Notes: a model not told the origin generated them from the letters alone. 64,000 bases of DNA from Moniliophthora roreri (GCA_001466705.2 LATX02000100.1:1-64000), one strand, 5' to 3'; shown: positions 11,162 to 21,803, numbered from the stretch's first letter. Made by a program: numbers and translations.

Positions 11162-13276
11162 TTAGCAAGCACAAGCACTGATATCTAACCCCGGGATCGC
11201 AGTCCATAATCTGGACAAGCTCCACCCAGACTTCTCTGCAACAAGTATGTTGTCAGTATTCATCCTGAGTCGCGTTAATGGACAGGAACACACCTGGCTG
11301 TTCAGGGATTTCCTTGAATCGACCATCTTTCTTTGCCCCGATAATCTCATATTCTGGGTAACCGCATTCTCGTACCCAATCGGCCGTGCTGGGATCGAAG
11401 CCTCGGGCAATTTGCCAGTTGCGGAGGGCAGAGTAGATGTGGGTGGGCCACGAGTATAGGAGAATACAAGAATCAGCGTATGGGGTGAGTATCGGAATGC
11501 CCCATCGTGCCCACTCCTCTTCTGGTATCCTCGACCGACCATCCTCATCAAAGGACCAGGAAAGGATGCGTCCATCTACCCATGATATGAGTTCTGATAT
11601 GGTCATTGGGGGAGGATAGAGGAAGAGGTAGATGGGTCGCGTTTCTTCAACAGCATCGCAGGGATCGGAAGAGGCCAGGGGTCCGTTGTATGCTTCGTAT
11701 TCGCGTCGGGTAGATCGCAGCTCCAACGAGACAGGTGGATCAACCACAACTATTAACACAAAAGATGATGAGCGTTCTTCGCATGCTCAAAGGAGACAAG
11801 ACACCTACAAAAGCTTTCCTGATGGCCCGTCGTCTTGAGAAGATCAAACACACAGGAGGATTGTGTGAACCAGTCTTTCCAAAATGTTTCCCGATCAAAT
11901 ACAAACTTGAGACGAACTTTCCCCCCTTGACCAATCAACTTGAAACTGTGGAAATGAGCTCGAATTGCAGAGGAGCCAAGTCCATACTCACCGCGTCAAT
12001 CCACCATCAATCCGTGTCTCCTCCGCAAGCCCATCCACATTCCGCCACTTCCATAGCCCACGTGCTTCTGGCGGCCACCTCACAACGGGCTCCAGCGAAG
12101 GCGAGTAGACCGTATCGAAACATAGCCCGCTGATGATATTGGACGGAAGATGGTGGGGCAGATTTCGCCAACGCCAGAGGGGTCTGAGGTAGGGGTAGTT
12201 GGTCGACCAGTGGGGATGGTTGTTGTCCTCGTGTTGATGGTCTTCCGTCGTATTTGGGAACAAGTCGTCGAGATAGGTGATTTTTTGAAACCATCGTGCA
12301 CATTCTAAAATGCCGCTGTCCACATTTGATTCAAGTTTGCTGAAGAATGCGACAGACGTTTCTTCTTCCAGCATGTCCAATGATGAAGGAAGAGTTTGAA
12401 TGGCTGATGCGTCTGTAACAAAAGCCCAAGCAGTGAAACGAGGTCCAGTGGGGCTCTTGCAAACAACGCCGCTGCTGGTATTCAACCATAAATCCTTCCA
12501 ATGACACCCCCTTTTCGTCTGCAACATTTCAGTTTCTGAGCGGTATTTGAAATTTGGAAGCGGGACTGACGCTCAAGTAATAAATGTATACGTTCATCCA
12601 AAGTGTCTTCGTGTAGAAATGGGCCACTGGGATCAATTCTATGTGTTCTGGTTTCGGAATATGCTGTTGGTGGAAGAAGGTTGGAGGTACGCACCGTGGT
12701 GAAAGATCAGCATTGGGATATCTGATCGATTGATACCAAAGAGTTGAAAAGAGCCCGTCCGACTGTCCACTGATTAGCAAAAGTATCATTTCGAGGGAGA
12801 TGGCAATAAACCTAGCATGCGAAAATCGCTTGAAATCATCCTCCCAAGCCTCTTGCGCACCTTCGCCTTCGTATGTGATCGCAGTGAATTTGGATTGTTG
12901 GTTGGGATGAACTTGGACAGTAGAGATTGTTTTTCGAGTGGGTTTGTGTCGTTGCCGAAATATTTTCCCGTTCTGCCAATGCAAATCCCACTCTGAGAGG
13001 TCCACAGATCCCAGATCCTTCATGCCAATTACATTACCAGTTTTGATAACGTCGAACTGGCAATCCTCAGTGAGCATTCGGCGCGATCAGATCTGCAAAT
13101 GCAATTACCTCGTCATATCTGGTACGTTCGGTGACTTGAGTTGTGTTTTGGTTATGCATATGAATCATTCCCCCAGATATCGTCTGGTTGGTGTGGTGAA
13201 CTTGATTCCCTTGGACGTGGTTGAGTGTATAGTTTTCGCCGCTGAAGGGGAATCCTGAGGAATTGCTGAAACTCAT
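11162..13276 (-). CDS. Unnamed basidiomycete-expanded family protein, intact, eight exons, 580 aa
   Basis: Joining (minus strand) 13276-13109, 13056-12812, 12762-12695, 12638-12571, 12518-11992, 11945-11809, 11749-11294 and 11235-11162 gives 1743 nt in one frame. Seven GT-AG introns are 46-59 nt. The start is the MSF ATG, because relatives begin MSF with a short N-terminal tract holding GNQ and Asn/His-rich sequence (QGNQVHHTNQT). Conserved blocks include SKFTAITYEGEGAQEAWEDDF, LFGINRSDIPMLIFH, ELIPVAHFYTKTLWMNVYI, SWPTHIYSAL and QIARGFDP. There is no signal peptide, membrane helix or catalytic motif I recognise. Similar proteins occur in large numbers in some Agaricomycetes as hypothetical proteins (from memory). 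Two broken relatives lie at 5454 and 7640. Function is unknown. Confidence 0.82.
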
Positions 13277-13653
13277 TTCCAGCGTCGGATGTGGTCGAGT
13301 GAAGAGTGTAAGGATGGTGGTTGAGGAGCAAGCTGGGTTGCGGGGAACATGAGGCACTGTGGCAGCATTCTACACGTCGTGGGCATCAGGTCTGATGGAA
13401 TGCTGTTCGTTTGGGTGATAGTACGACTGTAGCGCTACTTGAGGCGCCGACGCGACGAGTTTCGTTTTCCACAGCTCTGCTTTACTCGAGCTCAGGTCTA
13501 CCACTGTCTCACTCGCAGACTCGGCGTCTTCCTTCCTGATAACGCGTTGGCATTTTTCGGATGTTTCTCTTGCTCGGTATTTTGTGTAGCAGAGGCGGTA
13601 CGTTTACGAGAGCAGGACATAGTATTCAGATGCTAGCTGTGGCAGGTTTGTTG

Positions 13654-14112
13654 TCAAATGCTTTTGTTGTATGTGAATGTAATCCCAAATATATTTGTAC
13701 GTTTCAGTCGCCATATAGTCCCGTAGAGCTCAGGGGATTCATTGTGTGAGGTATCGATGATCTTGACCTTGGTTATGGAAAATTGCCGCAACTCGACCTG
13801 GCAACTCTTCTCTTCTTGTGCACTCTCCATCCGTGATAAACCTACAAATTGGAACCTCTTCCTCACATATCTCTTAACACTCCCTATGATTTGGCCGTCC
13901 AAAAAAAAACCCTTACCGCTACGATGGAGCGCTGGAGTAGGCACTGAGTAGGCAAGAGATTTGACTTCAAAAGGTCTTGACTGGGCATTGGTGTGTGGCG
14001 ATCTGAGCTCGATACTAACTTGTTCAACAAAAGTTTTCAGCCAAACTCGACAAGAATGCGAGTGAAAAGTCAATGCATTCAGAGTTGCAGCCACGGCTAA
14101 CGCCCCCAACAT
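13654..14112 (-). CDS. Hypothetical protein with signal-peptide-like start
   Basis: A 152-codon uninterrupted minus-strand frame starting MLGALAVAATLNALTF, which has the hydrophobic profile of a cleavable signal peptide. The remainder (for example GQIIGSVKRYVRKRFQFVG and VELRQFSITKVKIID) has a natural amino-acid composition, but I recognise no family. Introns may trim the ends; a GTTAGT donor-like site follows FVEQ. A run of nine A (plus strand) lies inside the frame and would be sensitive to sequencing error. It could be a small secreted protein or a chance frame. Confidence 0.35.
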   Translation of the reverse strand: MLGALAVAATLNALTFHSHSCRVWLKTFVEQVSIELRSPHTNAQSRPFEVKSLAYSVPTPALHRSGKGFFLDGQIIGSVKRYVRKRFQFVGLSRMESAQEEKSCQVELRQFSITKVKIIDTSHNESPELYGTIWRLKRTNIFGITFTYNKSI

Positions 14113-14340
14113 TCTGAACTGTCAAAATGCTCCAAAATGCATCCCTCTTCATGCTCGCAGTAGTGATCTAGGATGCGCCGCCTCTGCTGGACTATGTGTA
14201 CTGTTTGATCTGGAAAATTCGAATGCTCTCAATACAAGCCGGATGACAAGGCAACTTCTCTGCGCATGGGGAAAGGTCATGGTTAGAATTCAAACAGTAT
14301 GTGCCCACCTTTCATTTCACTGACTTGCACCTAACTGTAT

Positions 14341-14578
14341 GATGAGGCACTCAGTGTTGCCAAGGGACAGGAATACGGCTCACAACACAAACTGAGTGTA
14401 TTTCCTTTGTATTAATAGCATAAAAAGAACACCTTGTACACAGTGTATCATAGTTGCTTATTCTATTTCTCTAACTGGTACTGTACATGTACATACATAG
14501 ATACACCCTGCTACTTTGTCTAAGATAAGACTAGTGGAAAACTACCCAAAAAGATAACCTCCAAAAGTCTAACTCAGT
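14341..14578. repeat. Remnants of two dispersed LTR-type repeats
   Basis: 14341-14386 repeats, with changes, the sequence at 9489-9530. 14517-14578 (TGTCTAAGATAAGACTAGTG...) is the reverse complement, with few differences, of the right end of the insertion at 43646-43704. The second piece stops abruptly at 14578, where the GGATG-rich repeat begins. So at least two older insertions were already nested here before the gypsy element arrived. Confidence 0.6.
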
Positions 14579-14602
14579 TTTAGGGCTCCTAGCAGATCAG
14601 AT

Positions 14603-14939
14603 TGTCACGATCCGGGCTCCATCTAATTACACATCCAAAGCACACAAGTATCATATCCCTAACTCCCTTTATCCGTTCTTATCCCTTCTTTATCCACATC
14701 ACCCGCGCACCTTCCGCTAATATTTATTTCACTCGTACTCATCCTATTCCATACTCGTTTCACTCACATTTGATATCTTAACTACAGTATGAGTATTTAA
14801 GAAGACTTGTAAATACCTTATTCTTCAGTCGAATCAACTCCTTACTCCAGTTCCTCTCAATGAACCTCGTAACCTCGTCTTCAGCCCTTAGCAGAGGCCT
14901 GAACCCTTTACCGTCTCGCGGACCGGTCCGACCCTCACA
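14603..14939 (+). repeat. Left LTR of the 14.6-21.4 kb element
   Basis: A 337-bp direct repeat of 21093-21429 with TG...CA ends. A TATTTAA box (14794-14800) and the candidate transcript start (14827) place U3, R and U5 in the usual order. Confidence 0.95.
14794..14837 (+). promoter_or_regulatory. LTR promoter and candidate self-primer
   Basis: TATTTAA starts at 14794. Exactly 33 nt later AGTCGAATCAA (14827-14837) begins, the expected transcription start. This 11-mer is fully complementary to TTGATTCGACT at 14942-14952, just inside the left LTR. The layout matches Tf1-type elements, in which the first 11 nt of the mRNA prime reverse transcription. Confidence 0.75.
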
Positions 14940-14941
14940 GT

Positions 14942-14952
14942 TTGATTCGACT
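14942..14952 (+). other. Primer-binding site complementary to the element's own R start
   Basis: TTGATTCGACT starts 3 nt after the LTR and is the exact complement of 14827-14837. It does not begin with TGG, so it does not look like a site for a tRNA 3' CCA end. Confidence 0.72.
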
Positions 14953-15078
14953 TCCAAACACAGCCTCGTACTCTTGTTGCCCCGTTATCCCCGACATTCC
15001 GTCACTTAATCCTTTTCCCTCCGTCCCAAACCTCCACAATTCAAATTTCCCCATATCCATTAATTCCCTCTCGCGATC

Positions 15079-16161
15079 ATGTCTGTTCCCGGTAATTTTG
15101 ATGGCACCAATCAACAGCAGTCCCAATTCGCTCCTCCCGGATGGATCCCGACTGAAGAACACCCAGATCCCCCAACAGTAACATGGACTGACTTGTATGG
15201 TATCTACCAGACCGTCAGCCAAATCGGTGCCTCCCTCGGGTCCATGCAGCAAAGAGAAGGAGCAACGCTTCAGTCCTTGAACGCTATAGCCACCCACCTT
15301 ACTCAACTTCGAGCCCCAGACGACGGACCGAAGGGTGTCCCTAAATTCAAAGAGCCAAAGATTTTTGATGGAAAGGCTTCCTCTGTCACCCAATTCCTCC
15401 AGGACATCAAGAACACGATCCAGCTCTCACGCCGCTCCCTGGTGTCCGATCATGACAAATGCCTGTACTTCTCCACTTACCTCAGCTCCGGAGCACTAAA
15501 GGAATGGTACAACTCCGTCGAGCTGAACAACAGGACACTCCTTGATGACTTCGCAAAATTCGCAGAGAGTTTCAAGAAGCATTTCGGAGACTCGAACATA
15601 GTCGCTACCGCCCAGAGTAAACTCGATGATCTATATCAAACTGGATCAGCAGCCCAATACATTGCCTGGTTCAACGAGTGGGTTATCCACCTCGACCTCA
15701 CCGACACCTCGAAAATTCACATGCTATACCGACACCTTAAGACATCCGTTAAGGATGCCATCACCTTTGTTCCAAAAACCACTCGACCAACCAAATTCAA
15801 AGAATACTGCGACTTCATCACCGAGATCGACGATCGGATTCACGAACGAGACCGAGAAAAGAAGAAGGATCACAAACCGAACGGCAAACCCAAACCTTCC
15901 AATGACACAGAACCCAGTAACACTCCTTCCATCCCTACGACCACGACCTCGTCCGGTGAACCAATGGAAATCGACGCCACTAAAGTCTCCAAACCTCGAG
16001 GACCACTCACAAAAGCCGAACGAGAGCGCCGTAGAGAGAAAGGCCTCTGCATGTATTGCGGAGGAAACTCTCACCAAGTCAAAGAATGCCCGAACATGTC
16101 CGAGAAGGCCAAGAGAGCATATCTTGAGAAGCAGAAAGCTGCTTTCTCGGGAAAAGCTTAA
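15079..16161 (+). CDS. gag: Gag structural protein, 360 aa
   Basis: An uninterrupted 360-residue frame starting at the first in-frame ATG after the LTR. The retrotransposon gag core lies around residues 85-240, with ALKEWYN, FKKHFGD and QYIAWFNEW typical of this fold. A basic, proline-rich linker follows, then one zinc knuckle CMYCGGNSHQVKEC (CX2CX4HX4C, about residues 324-337) that would bind element RNA. The protein should assemble the virus-like particle in the cytoplasm. The stop at 16159-16161 follows a -1 slippery site, so pol is expected as a Gag-Pol fusion. Confidence 0.93.
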   Translation: MSVPGNFDGTNQQQSQFAPPGWIPTEEHPDPPTVTWTDLYGIYQTVSQIGASLGSMQQREGATLQSLNAIATHLTQLRAPDDGPKGVPKFKEPKIFDGKASSVTQFLQDIKNTIQLSRRSLVSDHDKCLYFSTYLSSGALKEWYNSVELNNRTLLDDFAKFAESFKKHFGDSNIVATAQSKLDDLYQTGSAAQYIAWFNEWVIHLDLTDTSKIHMLYRHLKTSVKDAITFVPKTTRPTKFKEYCDFITEIDDRIHERDREKKKDHKPNGKPKPSNDTEPSNTPSIPTTTTSSGEPMEIDATKVSKPRGPLTKAERERRREKGLCMYCGGNSHQVKECPNMSEKAKRAYLEKQKAAFSGKA

Positions 16162-16192
16162 CCGAATGTTCCCAAGTCCCAGAGCATTCGGT
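16149..16192 (+). promoter_or_regulatory. -1 ribosomal frameshift signal: GGGAAAA plus stem-loop
   Basis: In the gag frame the codons are TCG GGA AAA GCT TAA, so G_GGA_AAA (16149-16155) is a canonical slippery heptamer. After a 5-nt spacer, ACCGAATGTTC (16161-16171) pairs with GAGCATTCGGT (16182-16192) in an 11-bp stem with one G-U pair and a 10-nt loop. The -1 frame is open through the gag stop and continues into protease. Confidence 0.82.
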
Positions 16193-19100
16193 GAACGACA
16201 GGACTCGTTCTAGCAAACTGGATGCTACCTATACCCGCCATACTGACAGCACTTACTCCCTCACTAATACAATCGCTCCCGTTTTCATCCACGCTATACA
16301 CTTTTCATCTCAACATTTTGTTATCTCTGTCAGACTATGCCTCCCTAATAAATCTGTTTCCACTTATGCATTGGTCGATTGTGGCGCAACAAATTCTTGC
16401 ATATCCGACAAGTTCTCTCTCAGGCACGCAATCCCTCGCAGGCAGAGAGATGTTCCTAGTCCAATTACGGCCATAGACGACCGTCCCATAGCGTCTGGAT
16501 TGATCACCCAAGACGTCACCACCCAACTTTCCATTTCTTCTCACCTAGAACACATATCTCTCGCGGTAGTATCCGTCAACTACCCAATTATATTAGGCCT
16601 CGATTGGCTGCGACGTCACAACCCAAGCATTGACTGGGCAGACTCATCTCTCACGTTCAAATGCTGTGATGTCATCTCTCCTATCACGGTATACGCAAAG
16701 GGCTTTGGTCCTCTGCGCACTCCGAACCTCAGCACCATCAGAACATTGCACGTCGAAGGCCTTGGTCTCTCCGGTGCATCACCTAGTATCTGGATCACAT
16801 CTAAGTTTCCCAATACGATCCCTAAGGTTGGTTTACGAACCTTACCACTACGCCCTAAGCCACACACCATGTTCTTGTCCACCCTAGCACAATTAAACCT
16901 GTCCAGCTTCTCAGTGCATGACAAGTTTCCCGCTGCTACAGATTTTCTCACACCCCCAAACTCGTCGCCGAATGTCAAAATCATCAGCCAGCGCAAATTC
17001 AAACATATCACCAGGAACGATCCGAATTCTGTGCATCTGCTCCGGTTCTTCGATAACACTACCCCGACATATATTAACTCCTATTTAACAAATTCCGAGC
17101 CTGATGGAACAACTCCGCAGGCTCCGCTGCCCGAACCTCCCGATCAGGTCCCAGAAGACGATTACCTGAAACACATACCGAGCAAGTACACGGACTTTGC
17201 GGACACGGTCTTCAATCCTCAAGAATTTGAAAAGCTACCGGACCACCGGCCATATGACATTGACATCGAATTAGAGGAAGGAACCATGCCTCCATTCGGA
17301 CCCATGTATAAGCTCACCCCTCAAGAACGAGAGGCAGTAGCTGAATACGTTCACACGAATCTCAAACGAGGACACATTAGACCATCTACCTCATCCGCCG
17401 GCGCCCCTGTACTATTCACATGCAAAAAGACCGGTGAAATACGACTTTGTGTCGATTTCAGAGGTCTTAACTCCATCACCAAGAAGAACCGCTTTCCTCT
17501 TCCGCTGGTGGACGACCTCCTCGACTCAGTTCAAGGTTGCAAGATCTTCACCGTCATCGATCTGAAAAGTGCATACAGTCACCTACGTATCAGAGAAGGC
17601 GATGAGTGGAAGACCGCCTTCAGAACCCATTTAGGACTTTTCGAACACCTCATCGTCCCTTACGGCCTTACGAACGCACCCGCAGCATGGCAATCATTCA
17701 TACAAGACGTCCTACGAGACATCCTTGGACTAGTATGTGTCGTCATGGATCTGCTGTAGGAGTATAAGAGGTTTTGGGAAGAAGAGCACGATCAGCACGT
17801 CCGACTTGTTCTGGAACGCCTGCGCAATGCCAATTTATGCGCCAACGCGAAGAAATGCGAGTTCGACAAAGCCGAGGTCGAGTACTTAGGATACATCGTT
17901 AGTGCCCAAGGCATTTCGATGAACCCGAAAAAACTCGACACCATTTTATCTTGGCCGGAACCCTGGAAACTAAAGGATTTACAATCATTCCTGGGCTTCA
18001 CAAACTTCTACCGACGTTTCATTCATGACTATTCCCGCATCACTCTCCCGTTAACGACTCTCACTAAGAAGTCTATCACTTTTAATTTCTCAGACGAATG
18101 CCGAGGGAGTTTTGAGGAGTTAAAGCGTCGTTTCACCTCAGCTCCAGTCCTTCGCCACTTCGATCCCCGCGCTCCACGCTACGTTTCCACGGATGGCTCA
18201 GAATTCGCGCTATCCGGGATTGTCCAACAAGCACACGAGAACGGAGACCTACACCCTATATCATTTTTCTCCCGAAAATTCGCCCCCGCAGAAATCAACT
18301 ATGACGTATACGATAAGGAACTTCTTGCAATAGTTGAAACCTTTCGTGAACATCGACACTGGCTTCTAGGCTCGCCCTTTTCCATATCAGTAATTTGCGA
18401 CCACAAAAATCTCGTCTACTTCATGACTTCGCGATTGTTGAACAGAAGACAAGCACAGTGGGGAATGTTTCTCTCCGAATTCGACTTTAAACTCGACTGG
18501 GCCCCGGGAAAACTCAATGTAGCTGACGCTGCATCACGTCGGCCTGATTTTGCACCTCAAACAGGAGATGAACACCTCACAGCCCAACATCAGACTCTTC
18601 TGAAACCCAAAAACATCGAGCACCTAATTTCCGGACAATTTGAAATTCCCCACAGTTCGTCAGTCTCAGCACTCAGCGCAGTAACCACACTTTCTATTGA
18701 CAATACGGAAACCCTAGAACGATTCAAATCTGCGTTCAAGGAGGACGATATCTGGAAAGAGGCCTTAGCCACCGGCAATTCCGATTTTACCACAACTCAC
18801 GGCCTAGTGTTCCACAAGGGTCGACTCTATGTTCCTCCTTCACTACATCGGGAAATTCTCTTTTCACGACACGACTCGCTGATTGGAGGACACCCTGGAC
18901 GTCGACGAGCAGAAAGACTCGTCTCCCGTGATTACTCATGGCCTGGAATGAGTACGTACATACGCAATTACATCGAAGCGTGTGATACTTGCCCCTGAAC
19001 CAAGTCAGAACATCATAAGCCATATGGCCTCCTACATCCACTAGAAATTCCAGATTGCCCATGGCAACATATAACCATGGATTTTATCACCAAACTCCCC

Positions 19101-20369
19101 ATTTCCCAAACTCACGACTCCATATGGGTCGTTTGTGACCGTTTCACACGCGCCGCACACTTTATTCCGTGTAACAAAAGCATTACGGCTTCCCAACTTG
19201 CGTGGACTTTCCTCGATCGAATTTTCCGACTCCATGGTCTTCCCACTTCCATTGTTTCCGACCGTGACAAGTTGTTCATATCGAAGTTTTGGCAAGAGCT
19301 CATGTCCCTTCTCCAAATGGACATCAGAGCTTCGACCGCTTACCATCCCCAAACAGATGGGCTCACGGAAAGATCGAACCAAGTTCTGGAAATTTATCTC
19401 CGGTCATATTGTTCATATCACCAAGACGACTGGGTCGATTATTTGCCATTAGCCGAATTCTCATTCAACAATCTCGAGAACGCTTCCATGCAGCAAACCC
19501 CTTTCTTCACAAATCTCGGCTACCATCCTACCTTCGAACCTCGAATCACGGAACGATCTAGCGTTCCAGCGGCCAAAGATCTTGCCGAAAGACTCAAGAT
19601 TATTCACGAAGAACTGAAAGCGAACCTTCAACACGCACAAGATGCACAGGTGCGTTTTTACAACAAAAATAGAAAACCCGCACCAGAACTTCACGAAGGA
19701 CAACTAGTTTGGCTCTCACGTCGAAATATTAAAACAACGCGCCCTTCGCAGAAATTGGACCACCGTAAACTCGGTCCTTATCCAATTGAGAAAAGGATCC
19801 ACGACACCGACGCGTACAAACTCAAATTACCATCTTACCTGTCCCGCTTACACCCAGTTTTCCACGTTTCACTACTGGAGCCCTACAAGGATCCTTCCGA
19901 ATTTCACCCTCACTCTGACCCACTTCATATCCAATTGGACGAAACCTCCACGACGATCGAGAGTATCGAGGACTCACAGAAAGTTGGCCAAACGTATGAG
20001 TACCTCGTACACTTCCGTGACACGGATCAATCGGAAAACTCGTGGATTCCGCTCTCGGAGATTCCTTTAGACACAGACGAAATGATCGACAGGTTTCATC
20101 AAAGACATCCGCGTGCCCCGCGTCCGAATGAATTATTACTTCCACGAAACAGAGACCCTGAAATACCCATGCCCGAAAACACGACGAAAGCACAGCTACC
20201 TAACGATGGTACAGCCGACAAGGCATCCCCAGCGAGACCACCATCACCGAAACTCGTATTCACGAACCCTCGCGCACAGTATACACCTCCGGCAATGACA
20301 ACCACATGGTCAGGTCGAGTATCAAAACCAATCGAACGCTTGGATCCGATCATCGCTGGACGTGAATAA
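16162..20369 (+). pseudogene. pol: pol: protease, RT, RNase H, integrase, chromodomain (two stops)
   Basis: One reading frame, -1 to gag. Protease has VDCGAT (about 16380; Cys where Ser/Thr is usual). Reverse transcriptase has CVDFRGLN, FTVIDLKSAYSH and PYGLTNAPA, but the YxDD box is reduced to VVMDLL followed by TAG at 17757-17759. RNase H has STDGSEFA, KELLAIVE and CDHKNLVYF. Integrase has the HHCC finger ending CDTC, an in-frame TGA (18996-18998, where CGA is expected), then DRFTRAAHF, IVSDRDKLF and HPQTDGLTERSNQ of the DDE core, the GPY module (KLGPYPIEKR) and a chromodomain-like tail (YEYLVHFRDT... ENSWIPLSEI). The frame is otherwise continuous to 20369. Loss of the catalytic box plus two stops make it inactive. 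Confidence 0.93.
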
Positions 20370-20427
20370 ATAACGCTTCCTACCCACAGCAACATCCACT
20401 ACACTATAAACTACTCTACCCACAATT

Positions 20428-21037
20428 ATGCCAAAAATCTTCCTCCAATATCCTACCTCCTCCGAGGAGCACTGCTTACCCTTCTCATTACCATTCAGGG
20501 AAACAGTGTTCCTCCACGGAAACGATCTCCCAATAATAATTTACCGAAGGGACCCATTCTTATGCTATGAAGAACTTTCTTACTACCTGCATAACATTCC
20601 CCCAATCACGACACTCGACAACGAAGAAATCTTCAGCATACCAGGCATTGAACACATGCCGTTACGATACTGAGGCTATCACACTTCCGTAGATCAACCG
20701 ACATCAATCACCAGAGAACCATTCACTCCCGCCACATTCTTCTCATACTTCGAACACCTCTACGTTGATGGCAACAACCGCCTATGCGACAGATATACGA
20801 GGTTACCTATCGCAACAAAAGCCATTCATAACATTCCGAACCGCCTTTGAAAACCTTAAAGCAGAAGGTCTACTAAATAACGTCGTCTCAACAAGCGAAT
20901 GCATAAACCTAGTGGAACAAAGAACAGGCTTCTCATTCATTGACGAAATTCCATTCACATACCATCTGCTATACGGCGACGAACTTCCACTACCACACGA
21001 ACTCGGCTTACTTGGTTTCGACTCCTGGACCGATTAA
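20428..21037 (+). pseudogene. Accessory 3' ORF of unknown function (one stop, one frameshift)
   Basis: Between pol and the polypurine tract lies about 200 codons of coding-like sequence. An ATG at 20428 opens 81 codons (MPKIFLQYPTSSEE... to MPLRY), then TGA at 20671 (one base from Trp). The same frame continues with FTPATFFSYFEHLYVDGNNRLCD. A +1 shift between about 20765 and 20830 leads into FITFRTAFENLKAEGLL and ends FDSWTD at 21037. Composition is acidic and globular, with no zinc knuckle, signal peptide or membrane segment. I recognise no family. It is unlike the accessory ORFs of the 57-64 kb element. Confidence 0.55.
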
Positions 21038-21080
21038 TTCCGAATTGTTTCGTCTCTCGGTCTCATTATACATTCGACCT

Positions 21081-21092
21081 AGGGGGGGGTGA
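21081..21092 (+). other. Polypurine tract
   Basis: AGGGGGGGGTGA ends directly at the right LTR, the expected plus-strand priming site. The second family has a similar G-run ending in TAA before its right LTR at 63696. Confidence 0.8.
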
Positions 21093-21429
21093 TGTCACGA
21101 TCCGGGCTCCATCTAATTACACATCCAAAGCATGCAAGTATCATATCTCTAACTCCCTTTATCTGTTCTTATCCCTTCTTTATCCACATCACCCGCGCAC
21201 CTTCCGCTAATATTTATTTCACTCGTACTCATCCTATTCCGTACTCGTTTCACTCACATTTGATATCTTAACTACAGTATGAGTATTTAAGAAGACTTGT
21301 AAATACCTTATTCTTCAGTCGAATCAACTCCTTACTCCAGTTCCTCTCAATGAACCTCGTAACCTCGTCTTCAGCCCTTAGCAGAGGCCCAAACCCTTTA
21401 CCGTCTCGCGGACCGGTCCGACCCTCACA
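21093..21429 (+). repeat. Right LTR of the 14.6-21.4 kb element
   Basis: 337 bp, differing from the left LTR at seven positions, all C/T or A/G changes. The TATTTAA box and self-primer sequence are unchanged. It is followed by the CAGAT duplication. Confidence 0.95.
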
Positions 21430-21737
21430 CAGATGATCTGCCGTCATCCGAGTGATGAGAGGTCGGATTCGGATGGCGGATGGGCTCCTTGACGAGCACC
21501 ATCCGACAGATGGCATCTGACCAATCTGACGATGAGCGGTGGATGAATCACGCAGTGCAGACGGTTGTCGTTGGGCTTCGTTAGGTCGACCAGAGTTGTG
21601 CCCGGGGCTTTCCGTAGTTACCTTTTTGACCTTCATAGCAGTAGTGGGTAATATATCAGCCATTATCTGTCTGTCTGACTAACCTTTGACTTGTATTTTA
21701 GCTGTTTTGGGTACAATATATGAACTTGTCTCGACTC
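21430..21737. repeat. GGATG-rich dispersed repeat, copy split by the gypsy element
   Basis: Closely similar over its length to 22057-22375. Its first bases (AGGGCTCCTAGCAGATCAGAT) lie on the other side of the gypsy element at about 14580-14602. It is rich in GGATG/CATCC and GGATTCGGATGGCGGATGG motifs. It has one short internal difference (CCCGGGGCTTTCCGTAG inserted near 21600) and ends at an N (21738). Confidence 0.75.
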
Positions 21738-21803
21738 NCCTAGTTTTCGTATGTTCATTCCTCTTGATCTCTATCTCATCACCTAATATCGATGCACCTC
21801 TAG

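Larger units (their letters stand above)
14603..21429 (+). mobile_element. Complete Ty3/gypsy chromodomain retrotransposon, 6.8 kb
   Basis: Two 337-bp LTRs (14603-14939 and 21093-21429), beginning TGTCACGATC and ending CCCTCACA, flank gag, pol and an accessory ORF. The target duplication CAGAT is perfect (14598-14602 and 21430-21434). The element split a GGATG-rich repeat whose unsplit copy lies at 22057-22375. The LTRs differ at 7 of 337 positions, all transitions. gag is open; pol has two stop codons and a damaged catalytic box, so the copy is complete in structure but inactive. Confidence 0.97.

Noticed and set aside
14940..14960. tRNA-primed PBS for the 14.6 kb element
   Set aside because: The bases after the LTR do not start TGG, whereas an exact 11-nt self-complement to the LTR is present.
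15626..16213. A 195-codon frame overlapping gag, and minus-strand frames across 14.9-20.4 kb
   Set aside because: They are shadows of gag and pol. Composition and lack of motifs differ from the frames with gag, RT and integrase signatures.
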